Positions 11,966 to 21,650 of a stretch of DNA of 64,000 bases are shown in pieces. The notes under the pieces were generated by a model. It did not search any database. It was not told the origin of the DNA and saw only the letters and a program-made list of their open reading frames with translations. The translations under genes were made by a program, and so were the position numbers. The DNA is from Periplaneta americana (Eukaryota > Arthropoda > Insecta > Blattodea > Blattidae): positions 117,600,121-117,664,120 of the forward strand of contig NC_091125.1 of NCBI RefSeq assembly GCF_040183065.1, given 5' to 3'. Positions within the stretch are counted from its first letter, which is position 1. Every line of letters starts with the position of its first letter.

Positions 11966-12643
11966 CTGTTCAGTAAATTATTTTCATAAACTTTGATAAA
12001 AAAGATCCCGTATATCCATATGGATAGAAAAAGTACTTCCTGGAAGAACCTGCTTGTTGGACAGCCCTGATTTAATAAATATTTGTTGCATCATATGAGC
12101 TAAGGCACAGTCATTGCTTTTGTTATGTTCATAACTGTTGTACTTTTATCATTGACATGTTTTTTGTAAATCAGAATCTCTGTTTATTATGATAGCAACT
12201 ATTAAAACATCAAACATACAGTAGAACTTTAATTGTAGTCATCTTCAGATATCATTGTTTCAATTAACCGTAATCTGTTGTTCATATGTTGGTATATTCT
12301 CGTTGAAAGGTGAATAACCTCTTAGCTCGAGAAACATTAGACATTACTAATCATGCTTCAAGGTTTCAGAATGTTTTGAATTGTGGCTAGGCATAGACCT
12401 CTGGTAATCAATGGCGGCAGTAATATTTGCGAGGCCTTATATTCAAGGCCCTACATCAATATAATGACAATAATAATAATACCTAGTATATTGAACTACT
12501 CGCCATCAGGGTGCGAATTAAGATTTCTGATGGGAGGAGGGATAGCATCCTAGATAGAGAATACCATACATAAAATTATTATTATCCTCATTCGATACGG
12601 CTCAATGCTTGGTCGCATTGAGTTGCTTGTCTTGCATCTCGAT

Positions 12644-12644
<1 letters not shown>

Positions 12645-12683
<39 letters not shown>
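12645..12683. repeat. (TAA)n microsatellite abutting a fold-back transposon
   Basis: About 13 TAA units end directly at the TA target site of the fold-back element starting at 12,684. Confidence 0.9.
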
Positions 12684-12684
<1 letters not shown>

Positions 12685-13341
12685 GAGGCGCGTCCATAAA
12701 GTAACTTTCCCACTCGTCCCACAGCTAGCAAACCATATGTTGCACGAAGCGATTGCGTGTACGTGATAGAGTAATGTCCTGGCATGGCACATACGCTATC
12801 CTATTGCAGCTACCGCCAAGTGTGAAGTGCGATCAGTGATAAAGTTTTTGAATGCACAGGGCATAGCGCTGATTGAAATTGATCGTCAGCTGAGCCAGGT
12901 CTATGCGCCTAACGTCATGAGCAAGCAGATGGTGCATTACTCCACATGATCGTCTATGATGATGGTTGGCCTCCCACTGCGCTCCTCGTCATGCACATTT
13001 TGGCGACCTGCTGAAAATTGTCTACAGCAGCAACGCACCATCTGCTTGCTCATGACGTTAGGCCCATAGACCTGGCACAGCTGACGATCAATTTCAATCG
13101 GCACTATGCCCTGTGCATTCAAAAACTTTATCACTGACCGCACTTCACACTCGGTGGGAGCTGGAATAGGAGTGTCCATCTTCAACCAATGCAATGAAGC
13201 TACTGAGAGCACTCGGGAAGTTCTGCAAGTGTATGCGCCATGCCAGGATATTACTCTATCACATACAAGCAGTCGCTTCGCGCAACATATGGTTTGCTAG
13301 CTGTGAGACGAGTGGGAAAGTTACTTTTTGGACGCGCCTCG
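12684..13341. mobile_element. Snap-back (fold-back) derivative of a mariner-like element
   Basis: Both ends read CGAGGCGCGTCC inward and are flanked by TA (12,682-12,683 and 13,342-13,343). The left arm, 12,684 to about 12,940, and the right arm, about 13,036-13,341, are reverse complements of each other with scattered mismatches. Each arm contains the terminal repeat plus the start of the same transposase helix-turn-helix coding region. The structure is thus two inverted copies of one mariner 5' end around a roughly 95-base loop. It has no capacity to encode a full transposase. Confidence 0.85.
12937..13212 (-). pseudogene. Mariner-like transposase, N-terminal fragment
   Basis: The minus-strand frame contains CEVRSVIKFLNAQGIVPIE and GPNVMSKQMVRCCCRQF, then GRQNVHDEERSGRP. 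These are the helix-turn-helix region and linker that precede the catalytic domain in mariner-family transposases; the DEERSGRP motif is characteristic. Nothing after the linker is present because the frame runs into the opposite arm of the fold-back. The mirrored arm (12,800-12,945, plus strand) repeats the first part with different substitutions. Confidence 0.75.
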
Positions 13342-14257
13342 TAATTATATCCATGAGCAGGCTTAAGATAAGATGTGTAATTCCTAAATTATTGATTGTT
13401 ATCATCTTGCTCGTGATGATAATACATCATTATTATTTTCTTTGCTTACTTTATACTTTATTAAGTACATATACTCATATTAAAACAATTATATTTTGTG
13501 AGGGTGAATAGAAGTTATCTCTGGCAGGGATGTTAATATGATTTTATGTGAGGGGGATAACTTTCCAAAAGAGGAAATCCCCCCCCCCCCATCCAGTCCC
13601 GTTAATTTGCACCCATTTTTAGTCTTACAAAAAATCTTCTTACTCACTGATAATAAATCACAGTAATCTATTAAGTTAATCTTTTTTTTTATGAACTAAA
13701 ATGTCTGCACACGAAATCAAAACTCGTTTCATTTTTCTACTTTTCACTGAACTGAAATCTTGAATTAAATCTGAATAGCCTGGACTATTTTTGTTGGATT
13801 TAGAAGAGTACTAAGGTTTTTCCAGTCGTTACACCCCTGAGAAGATAATGCTGTCATTGAGATCGAAAGAAGTCTGCAAGCAAAACAGTATACCCTACTC
13901 GATTTTTAGAATATAGGCTACAAGCCAACGTCGATCCTGTTTTTCTTTATTGCTTAAAATCCTGAAATGGTGGATAGGTGAAAAGTGTCTTTTATTGACG
14001 TCCAATGGAAACACAGCATTTTCTTCTAGAACAAGTTATTTTTCGACAATTTGCAGCCTTTCCTTGTCCTGAAATATGTGGCCAATTTCCAGGGTCAGCA
14101 CTATCAAAAGTGCATATTTCACCAATTGAGCCTGCTGCATTAACATTTTCATTCGAAGACGCACCACCAGTGTCACTGTTTCATTTATTTTCATTAGATT
14201 GATTGGACTCAACATTTATATTTTCCGTTTTGAATCTTGCGTACACTACTTTTAACA

Positions 14258-14767
14258 TTGATTAACTAGCGGACTTACTCGTGTTAATTATGTAAGTCTG
14301 TGCGGCTTACAGCTGTTTCGGTGCTTCATCACACCATTCTCAGACCTACTAGATCTCGGCGTCATCTCAAACTTCTCTGCCTGTTGTGTGGGTGCGTTTG
14401 ATTGTTGAAAAGTGGAGTCAAATAGTGTGTGTGTACTGAAATTGATCTGTGTGTTGAGAATTTGATCGGGGTGTGTTTTAGTGTGTTTGTATATTTCGTA
14501 ATATACAATACAAATATATATTACGAAATATACAAACACACCCCGATCAAATTCTCAACGCACAGATCAATTTCAGTACACACACACACTATTTGACTCC
14601 ACTTTTCAACACTTTTCAACAATCAAACGCGTCCACACAACAGGCAAAGAAGTTCGAGATGACGCCGAGATCTAGTAGGCTCTGAGGATGGTGTGATGAA
14701 GCACCGAAACAGCTGTAAGCCGCACAGTCTTACATAATTAACACGAGTAAGTCGGCTAGTTAATCAA
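14258..14767. mobile_element. 510-bp near-complete palindrome (fold-back element)
   Basis: The sequence starts TTGATTAACTAGC and ends with its reverse complement GGCTAGTTAATCAA. The two halves mirror each other all the way to a centre near 14,512. Shared blocks include CAGCTGTTTCGGTGCTTCAT against ATGAAGCACCGAAACAGCTG, and CACACCCCGATCAAATTCTC in the right half against its complement in the left. Mismatches and a small duplication (ACTTTTCAAC repeated at about 14,599-14,619) distinguish the arms. No coding region is seen. It could be a MITE-like DNA element or an inverted pair of one repeat. Confidence 0.8.
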
Positions 14768-15400
14768 TTATTCATATTATTCTTGAAGGGTCAAATCATC
14801 ACTTCTTGCAGAATGCTTAGTTACGGCACTGTTTCATCGATCATAATATATTTTAACATGAACCGCATATATGCTTCCTCAATTGCTCTGTTGCCGCGTG
14901 TTTTTGCCAATGGCCTGATTCGAATTTTCTACCTCTGTCGCGTTCTCTCCCGGACATTACAACGAAAACATAACACAGTAAACTTAAAAAAAAATAAATA
15001 AAAATAATGACCCTCTCGGGAAAGTGTAACTGAATAAACAACACTGGAACTTTACCACAACAAGAACAAACCTTACTTGTCGGTCAGATGTTAACTGTGA
15101 TACTGCTTGTAACATAAATATGGCTCATTAGAATTTATATTGAGTGACAATGAGAGGTAATTTTATATTCATTATTAGGTAATGAAATATTTATAAACTT
15201 TGTAATTCAAGAAAATATACATTTATCGGCGTTGTATAACGTGTTTTGAACATTTCAAATTTAATTTAACAATATATTTCTGATAATTATTTCAGTTTTA
15301 TCATTTATAATATTTCCTCATTGTTGATCGAATGTGTGCGTGGAGCGGGAGGAACGAAAATACGAGTTCCAAGAAAGCCGATCTAGTGAGAAGAAAGATA

Positions 15401-15443
15401 TGAATGAATGAATGAATGAATGAATGAATGAATGAATGAGTGA
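15401..15443. repeat. (TGAA)n microsatellite
   Basis: About ten TGAA units, the last ones with a single substitution. Confidence 0.9.
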
Positions 15444-16100
15444 ATGCATTGTTGACTGCACTTTGAAGGTTAGACTCTGGTGTCAATTATTATTATTACA
15501 TTCCATTAAGGATTAAAATAAATAAGAATGTGGAAACGGAAGAAGAAAAACACTTAAATAAAAGGAAACATACGTATTTGAATGAAAAATCAAATCAGGG
15601 GCGAGGCTCTAGGCGACAGCCTATTTCGTCTTTATGCAGTGCCGCCTCTGCGGGAAATATAGTTAATACTGGTATACTGTGATTGTGAAAATAGATTAAT
15701 TATTTATCAACAGGGCCATGCGCAGGATTTTTTTAAGGGTGGAAACATTTATCATGAATGTATAATAATAAATGTTTATTAATTACAATATCACGATTTC
15801 AAATGATGCATAGACCAACGCTATTGAATATCACATTGAAATATTTCACTTTATAACTTGCTGATTCCTTCCCAAATGGTTGGAGAGAGGAGAAACCAAA
15901 AAACCTCCTTGTGCACGATCTTGTCTATCAGTCTTACTTCCTAAGAAGTTACGTTGAATTACTTTATTCCTTAATTAAATCAATCTGATTGCAATAGGGA
16001 ACGGCATTTCTTTTACATATAATTTGTTTTAAGTTGGAAACTAATAGAAAATCATTTATAAGTAACTGGTTTGAATGTTCTGAGTGATTATTTTTGTTTT

Positions 16101-16159
16101 GATATCTAGTTCTCGATAATGAATTAACGTGATATCTAGTTCTCGATAATGAATTAACG
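16101..16159. repeat. Tandem duplication of a 30-base unit
   Basis: The unit beginning GATATCTAGTTCTCGATAAT occurs twice head to tail (16,101-16,130 and 16,131-16,159) without mismatch, so the duplication is recent. It lies about 160 bases before the first visible PLC-beta exon. Confidence 0.9.
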
Positions 16160-16320
16160 ACAATAATCGGAGTTCTGCTATATATCCCAAAGGGTTATTT
16201 TATGGCTGTAATGTAATAATATAATAGAAATTCCTTGTGATTAGCTTGGTCTTTGATTAAACCAAACTGTTTGCTTCAACCGTAAGGTAAGGAGTGCATA
16301 GAATGGCCTTTTTGTTGCAG

Positions 16321-16555
16321 TTAGTGAAGATCTAGTTGCAGAGCCATTGGAGAAGTTCATGGAGAACAAAGCAGTGAAGGAAAAGTGGCAGGAGATGGAG
16401 AAGAAACTAGAGGCATTGAAAAAGAAGCATGAGAAGGAGCGAAACAGAGTGCAGGCTCACAGTAAGGGCTCATCACACCATCACGACAACGATGGCAAGA
16501 TAAAGTCCAAGTTCTATGGCCACATGCTTGTCAAGAGATTATCCAGCAAGAATAT
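16321..16555 (+). CDS. Phospholipase C-beta, C-terminal domain, first visible exon
   Basis: PLC-beta hydrolyses phosphatidylinositol 4,5-bisphosphate to IP3 and diacylglycerol downstream of Gq-coupled receptors. This exon encodes the start of the long charged C-terminal extension that binds G-alpha-q and membrane. An acceptor TTTTTGTTGCAG precedes it. It opens with two bases of a split codon, then SEDLVAEPLEKFMENKAV and the heptad-rich EMEKKLEALKKKHEKERNR, followed by a hydrophilic Ser/His patch (SKGSSHHHDND) and KSKFYGHMLVKRLSSKN. The frame meets TGA just after the exon, but a donor GTGAGC at 16,556 leaves two bases that join exon 2 in phase and give an Ile codon. The acidic/LysGlu coiled-coil composition fits PLC-beta; I lean to the norpA/PLCB4 class over Plc21C/PLCB1 but cannot prove it by eye. 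All catalytic exons lie outside the window. Confidence 0.85.
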
Positions 16556-16669
16556 GTGAGCACTGAGCTGATTGTGTATTTTGTGCTTGTTCCCCTGCAC
16601 GTTGAATGTTTTAATCTGTTATTTAATGATGCAGTATCAACTGCGAGGTTGCCTGGCATTGATAGTGAG

Positions 16670-16835
16670 ATAGTAGGCCTATGTGGCCAAATGAGTTCAA
16701 TAATGTGCCATTAAATTTACCTGAAATTTACTTTACAGCTAGGGAAAACTTCGGAAAAACCCAGCTAGGCAATCAGCCCAAGAGGAATTTAAACCCACAC
16801 CCTAGCACAGGCTTATATTATGAGATGTCTCAGGT
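16670..16835 (-). repeat. tRNA-derived SINE (same family as 41,795-42,030)
   Basis: On the minus strand, GGGTGTGGGTTTAAATTCCT (B-box-like) is followed by GCTGGGTTTTTCCGAAGTTT and TCCCTAGCTGTAAAGTAAAT. The same series appears in the plus-strand copies at 41,795 and 54,398 (GGTT...GGTTTTTTCC...CCAAC...GCAAATGC). It is diverged and 5'-incomplete. Confidence 0.6.
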
Positions 16836-17593
16836 GCTGCAACAACAAATTAATAATTGAACTATACTGCAATGGCGTGCTGTGCTTACCCTGGCTATTT
16901 TAATATTAACAATAAATTGTATTTGAAGGTATTACTAGTTCCAAAAGCTAATAAATATCCATTTTTTTTTTAACATAAAAGACCTGTTCTTTCAAATCTA
17001 GTCTAACTTCACTCTGTCTCACCGGCATCACAACGACAGGTTCTGCTGTACAGAAAGTCAGTTCTCTGTGTGTCATATTCTGGCCCCACAATGAATGTTC
17101 TCTTGTCTTTTACCTTGTCTCTTTGCTTCTGGCGCATATGTGCTTGCTCTCTGTATGCAACCATTCGGTTTGTTATATCAGTCTAGTAGACTCTAAGCAG
17201 GTGCGTTTTTGGTGGTGATTTCAAATTTCAAGCATATTGATACGCAAAAGTAGAAGTGAATTGTGTTTCATGGCTGATACGAAAGTGTAAATTGAAGCAT
17301 AAGTTCCATATAATGACTTAAAATATGTACATAATAGAGGAAATCCTGAAAAATTCGTTTGATTGCCGATTTTTCAGTGAAAAAAGCGAAATTGTAACTG
17401 CAGGGAAGCGTATGCTAGAGCTCACAGACTTGAAATTCATACATAAGAAAAAGGGGACGGGATAATTTCGAAATTTTAATATAAATCAATATGAAAAACT
17501 ATTCGTGGTAAATACCCTCGTGAACTAGCTACGCATCTGAAATTTATGCAGCTTCACACAGCATTCACTGTCATATGCCACTAGGCATGACTT

Positions 17594-18165
17594 TCATTCT
17601 GGAAGGTTCATATTGCACTTTTTTGGACGTGGTGATTCTTTGTAGTGCCATTCATTAGACTGACACTTTAGTTCAGACTCGTATGCCCGTGCCCACATCT
17701 CGTCAGTGGCAACAATACATTGCAGAAATACGTCCTCTTCGTTATGGTATCTCTGTAAGTGGAGTTGAGCTATTGCATATCGGTGCCACTTCTCTGCTTC
17801 TGTCAGAGTATGAGGAACCCAGCATGCTGCAATTTTTCTCATGTGGAGGTTTTCCTTCAGGATGTGCCATACAGTTTGATGACTGAGTCTAACCTCGATG
17901 AATAATTCTCGTACAGTCCAGCAATGGTCAACAACAAGGATACCTTGCACTAACTCTACTTGTTCATCACAAATGAACGGGCGATCTGTGCAAGCCACAT
18001 GTGCCGTGTCATTCCGACCCTTATAAAATGCAGGGACCCATCTTGCAGCCATCTGATACAGCAGTGCATCGTTGCCACAAGGTTCAAGTAACCCTTGATG
18101 ACATTGGCGTGCATTTCTACCTCGATTTTTAACCACGATTGCTGCTCAAGTTTAGTAAACATACT
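17594..18165 (-). pseudogene. Mariner-like transposase remnant (frameshifted, 3'-truncated)
   Basis: The minus-strand frames read NARQCHQGLLEPCGNDALLY, WTVRELFIEVRLSHQTVWHI, RKIAACWVPHTLTEAEKWHR and QCIVATDEMWARAYESELKC. This is the helix-turn-helix, linker and first catalytic-Asp region (TDE) of a mariner-family transposase. A frameshift separates the first ~14 residues (MFTKLEQQSWLKIE, starting at 18,162) from the rest. The frame stops shortly after the SPRPKK stretch, so the second and third catalytic Asp are absent. I do not find matching inverted repeats with confidence. It lies antisense within a PLC-beta intron. Confidence 0.8.
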
Positions 18166-18391
18166 TTAGAGCAGTTAGAATAGTGCTCTACATTTAACCA
18201 CGCACAATAACAACATGTGTTGTCATAGCAACCAGTTTTGTGATTCAGTACTCGACAATATCTCCAACTACGATCACCAGTTGTCTCATATCGCATGCAA
18301 GTGCACATGACCCATTTCTGGCAGTGTTGCCACTACTTTATTTACAACCCATGTTTGTTTGCCTCTTGCTTATCAGTTCATTAGTGTAGAA

Positions 18392-18573
18392 CAGGGGTCT
18401 TCAGCACAGAGCATGCTGGGGCTAGCCTCTCTTACCCGCTGAAAACGCTGTGCACTATAGTGCTCTCATAGCTGCTAGCGGGTATGCTCTCTATCTCTGC
18501 CTGTTGCACGACCGTGCACATGGGACGGCACCGCGTACCCATTGCACATTTTAGCGAGTGCTGACGACCACTG
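18392..18573. mobile_element. 182-bp hAT-type MITE with 8-bp target duplication
   Basis: Ends CAGGGGTCTTCAGCAC and GTGCTGACGACCACTG are inverted repeats with two mismatches over 16 bases. Identical GTGTAGAA octamers flank them (18,384-18,391 and 18,574-18,581). The CAG/CTG ends and exact 8-bp duplication fit the hAT superfamily. It is too small to encode a protein. Confidence 0.88.
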
Positions 18574-19019
18574 GTGTAGAACATTTTCTTCGAAATTGTT
18601 ACATGAATTTCTTTAGCATTTAGTATTTGTGTGTTTATTGAAAAAATAACAATGTTTTATTTTAATACAAAAATTAAAACCTGTGATCACTCTCCTAATC
18701 AGAGGACACGATGAAAGAAGTAAAAAAGAAAGTAGAGGAGGAGAAAGAAGGGACAGAGATACAACAGGAGTTCATTGTATTCTTGGGTACACTTTTGCAT
18801 AAATTGCATACTACAGAAACAACAGCACTTCACAATGACAGTTATTTAGTTATTAAATTTTATTATTTACTTTTTGTCTCTAGAATTTAAAGAATTGAAA
18901 TATCAGTATGTTGATATCAATATTCATTTTGATTCAGTTGTTACAAAATAAGTATGTAATATTTGTGAGATGCGTGTGTGTTATTCATGCTAGTACCATT
19001 CTTATGTTACTTTCAACAG

Positions 19020-19188
19020 AGATCTCGGTATAACAACAGTGCAGCCTGACACATCTGAGTGCTCAGAATGTGAGAGTGATGCTTCCAAAGCCACGGGCCT
19101 GCCTCGTAGCCAGTCTGAACGCCTGCTGTCTCTTCGTAAAGATTACATCAATCATGAAAGAGAGCTGAGGGAAAAGTATCACAGCGTG
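19020..19188 (+). CDS. Phospholipase C-beta, C-terminal domain, second visible exon
   Basis: Continues PLC-beta. One base completes the codon split with the previous exon, then 56 codons: DLGITTVQPDTSECSECESD, SKATGLPRSQSERLLSLRKD and YINHERELREKYHSV. The first half is an acidic, Ser/Cys-rich linker. The second half, from RSQSERLL, begins the helical dimerisation and G-alpha-q-binding part of the PLC-beta C-terminal domain. The acceptor is TTTCAACAG. The donor GTGAGT at 19,189 leaves phase 0, matching exon three. The RSQSERLL serine context could be a kinase site, but that is a guess. Confidence 0.88.
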
Positions 19189-19261
19189 GTGAGTTAATTC
19201 GTATGTTCCTGCACTCTGTGTTCCTCCTATCTCCTTTCACATATATAAATTTATCATTATC

Positions 19262-19618
19262 ATCAACATCTTGTCCTTTTCCTCCCTTTTTTCTGCATCT
19301 TTTTATCTTGTTCCCCTCCTCTTCTTCCTCCTTCTCTTGTTTATTTTCCTTCTCTCTTTTGTATTCTCATCCTTCTGCTCTTCCTGTTTCCTCTATTTTT
19401 TAATTTCTTTTCTTTCACTTTCTACTTCGATTTCTTTTTTCTTCTTTGTATTCTCCTCTGTTTTGCTTCTTTTTCTTTCCTTTATTTTTTTCATTCTTTT
19501 CAACGTTTCCTCTTTTTATCCTTCTCTTTTTTCTATTTCGTCCATCTTCTTTTCTTTTTCCTCTTTTTTTCCTGTTTCTCCTGCCTTTCTCCCCCTCCCT
19601 TACTTTTTACCCTCTTCG
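19262..19618 (+). repeat. Long polypyrimidine tract
   Basis: About 350 bases are overwhelmingly C and T on the transcribed-sense strand, mostly irregular CTT/CCT runs with few purines. It begins about 75 bases after the donor of the preceding PLC-beta exon. Open frames through it (Ser/Phe/Leu/Pro only) are compositional artefacts. Such tracts can bind polypyrimidine-tract proteins or adopt triplex structure, but the sequence alone does not show either. Confidence 0.9.
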
Positions 19619-20243
19619 AGATGTGACTCCCTTAGGTTCACTCCACTCATCTTCTCAACTTCTTTAAGGGCGACCAACATCCCTCTTACTCCTTGATTTG
19701 TAGAACATGGCGAGTTCATTAGTGCGTTTTCGGAGAATATGTTTCTTTATCTGTTATCTTATTTATTTATGAATCTAGTTCATCACATATAGTGAGAGTA
19801 GTGATTTTTTTCCGTCTTATATATCCAGAATGCTTGTAATAAACGTAAACACTTATTTTTTGTGTATTTATCCTATCCTGTCCTTTCCTCGCCTTTCTTG
19901 AATGGCAGAGTCACTGGCTCTTAATTGGTCTGCTTATTTAATATATATTTTTAATTTAAGAACCTCATATTATTATGTGGGTGGGATCATTACACAGATG
20001 GCTCTCTGACCAGCGAGATTATCAATCGACATGTTTTCACTCCTCTCTGCCAGAGGTCTCACAAGTCATTATCGGTAAGAATGGAGTTTTGACAGATCTA
20101 GATATAGAATTTTGCCTTTATTCATGTTTGTTCATAAAATAGTGTTTTTTTTGCATCCAGTTAATCTATAACGTGTGGCCAACAATTTTATTTTATTATA
20201 TGTTAGATGCAGCAATTGTATACTTTCCCCATCTAAAGTCCCA

Positions 20244-20321
20244 TTGCCATGAGCAAGATTGAACCTACATATCTTGAGTTCAGAGACAAACATTGTAGCC
20301 ACTAGACCACCAAGGATGACT
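20244..20321 (-). repeat. tRNA-derived SINE head
   Basis: On the minus strand, GTCATCCTTGGTGGTCTAGT supplies an A-box-like TGGTCTAGTGGC and GTAGGTTCAATCTTG a B-box-like segment at tRNA spacing. Acceptor-stem pairing is poor, so this is a SINE head or tRNA pseudogene rather than a functional tRNA. Confidence 0.5.
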
Positions 20322-20634
20322 GTTACAGAGAATTATTTATGACTTGACAGTGTTATTTATTGTTTTATTCTCGAAAATGTCTTTTAAATTTCGTGCAATG
20401 ATACATGTAAAGAGATTTGTATTTTTTTTTTTTACTACACGATATATCTTACCCTAAGTAATTTAAATTATTATTTTCTGTATAATTTTATGCTTGATTA
20501 TTGTTTTGATCATCTTGAAAATTTATTCTGAGAGAGTACATTACTTCATATTTGTTTATTTTGAAATTATATTACGTTGTAGCTGTATGACCATTTGTAA
20601 TTTATTATATAACATAGCGGTATTGTTTGTTCAG

Positions 20635-20802
20635 GCATTCCAGATAGTGGAAAAGCTGATGAAAACATCCCAATCCAATCAGCTCAAATTGTTGCATGCA
20701 CTGCTTGAGCGGGAGACAGCTGATGTGATGCGGAGATTAGAAGCAACGCGGAGAGGGGAAGTCAAGGCCTTGTCCAAAGTACATCGAGACAAGGATGAAA
20801 TG
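20635..20802 (+). CDS. Phospholipase C-beta, C-terminal domain, third visible exon
   Basis: 56 codons in phase 0 on both sides. The product begins AFQIVEKLMKTSQSNQLKLL, continues HALLERETADVMRRLEATRR and ends GEVKALSKVHRDKDEM. Alternating charged and leucine positions give strong amphipathic helix character, as in the antiparallel coiled coils of the PLC-beta C-terminal domain that contact G-alpha-q. The ALSKVHRDKDEM segment is a well-conserved family landmark. The acceptor is TTGTTTGTTCAG and the donor GTAATA at 20,803. Reading through the donor adds only a few residues before a stop, which supports splicing here. Confidence 0.92.
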
Positions 20803-21354
20803 GTAATATTCTTTATTGAGTTGTATGTGTAGAATTTTATAACATTTAAAAAATAGATGCCACAAAGTTTCTTCATTGTAGATTTTTTTTTACTTATCTC
20901 TTCTTTTTATGGTACAGTGGGCTTAATGTCTAGCATCTGTAAATATTTAGTTATATTTAAAGCATCCAGTGCACTGCAGGAAGTGAGTCAGCAATAAACA
21001 TTCTTTCTACCTTTAGTTCTTTATCTTTCAAGATAGATTTTTTTTAGGAGGAATAGCATACATTTAAAAATAAGCATATTTTAATGACTGTGTTGTAAAA
21101 ATATTTACATTTTTAATGTGGGCTGGTGCCACATAAAGAAAGTGAACATTCAAATACATTCAAACATTTCTCTTTCCTTTCTTCTTTGTTTACTCCTTGC
21201 CTTCCTTCCTTTTCCTCATTCGTGTTATCAGTGACATAGAGTTACATTTCTTTTCACCACAACCGATGTTGTTGTTAACTAATGCTGAGCTCTTGGCAAT
21301 AAAGCCATTAACTCTCTTGCTCTCCAACATTTCTTACAAACCTGATGGAGAACA

Positions 21355-21650
21355 ATGGATTTTGAAAAGATAATGAATATCCTTAGCATGGCTTCTTGAA
21401 GTTGTGCATCATAGATTAATAGCAAGTGAAAAAACCAATCCAGACATAATTATTGACCAATTGTTTCTTCTGTCCCATCTAACTTGCTTTGCAGATAGAT
21501 ATATATTCAGGCCAATGTCTTAATTAGACTACAGATATCCCTGCAAGACGTTTCAGATGATTGTAGAAGTCTTTGGCAGACAGTATAGGAAACAAAAATG
21601 TGGGACTTAATAGGCCTTAAAGGTTGCAGCACTTAAGATACTGTATCTAA
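21355..21650 (+). repeat. Dispersed repeat (SINE-like), copy B
   Basis: Shares with 1-370 the blocks CCTTAGCATGGCTTC, then later AGTATAGGAAACA, GGGACTTAATAGGCCTTAAA and GCAGCACTTAAGAT in the same order. It is strongly diverged, with an insertion of unrelated sequence in the middle. Confidence 0.45.

Larger units (their letters stand above)
7239..12069. mobile_element. hAT-like DNA transposon, non-autonomous, carrying nested insertions
   Basis: The left end is CAGGGCTGTCCAAC and the right end is its exact reverse complement GTTGGACAGCCCTG. This is a 14-bp terminal inverted repeat of the CAG...CTG type typical of hAT transposons. The flanks are ATTTAGTA (7,231-7,238) and ATTTAATA (12,070-12,077), a plausible 8-bp target duplication with one mismatch. 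The interior holds at least two later insertions (7,557-8,844 and 9,415-10,907) plus SINE fragments and a long (ATT)n tract. Removing the two transposons leaves about 2.0 kb with no transposase that I recognise. The alternative is that two unrelated half-elements happen to face each other. The near-matching 8-bp flanks argue against that. Confidence 0.55.
1..16320. other. Non-coding region upstream of the first visible PLC-beta exon (probable intron)
   Basis: I find no host exon here. Because the exon at 16,321 begins in the middle of a codon, at least the stretch next to it is PLC-beta intron, and how far that intron extends left is unknown. The region holds transposon and SINE copies listed separately. 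The stretches 371-1,120, 1,210-4,450, 4,960-7,230 and 14,770-16,100 are AT-rich with no coding signal that I recognise beyond small hairpins and microsatellites. Short open frames in these stretches lack splice context and recognisable motifs. Confidence 0.6.
16556..19019 (+). other. PLC-beta intron (2.46 kb)
   Basis: GTGAGC donor and TTTCAACAG acceptor. It contains a SINE copy, a mariner remnant on the opposite strand and a hAT MITE. The stretches 16,840-17,590 and 18,585-19,010 show nothing recognisable apart from a short purine-rich run near 18,710-18,760. Confidence 0.8.
19189..20634 (+). other. PLC-beta intron (1.45 kb)
   Basis: GTGAGT donor and TTTGTTCAG acceptor. Begins with a long pyrimidine tract (listed separately) and contains a SINE head near 20,244. 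Nothing else is recognisable in 19,640-20,230. Confidence 0.85.

Noticed and set aside
19203-19696. Ser/Phe/Leu-rich open frames
   Set aside because: All three overlapping frames come from the pyrimidine tract in a PLC-beta intron; composition explains them.
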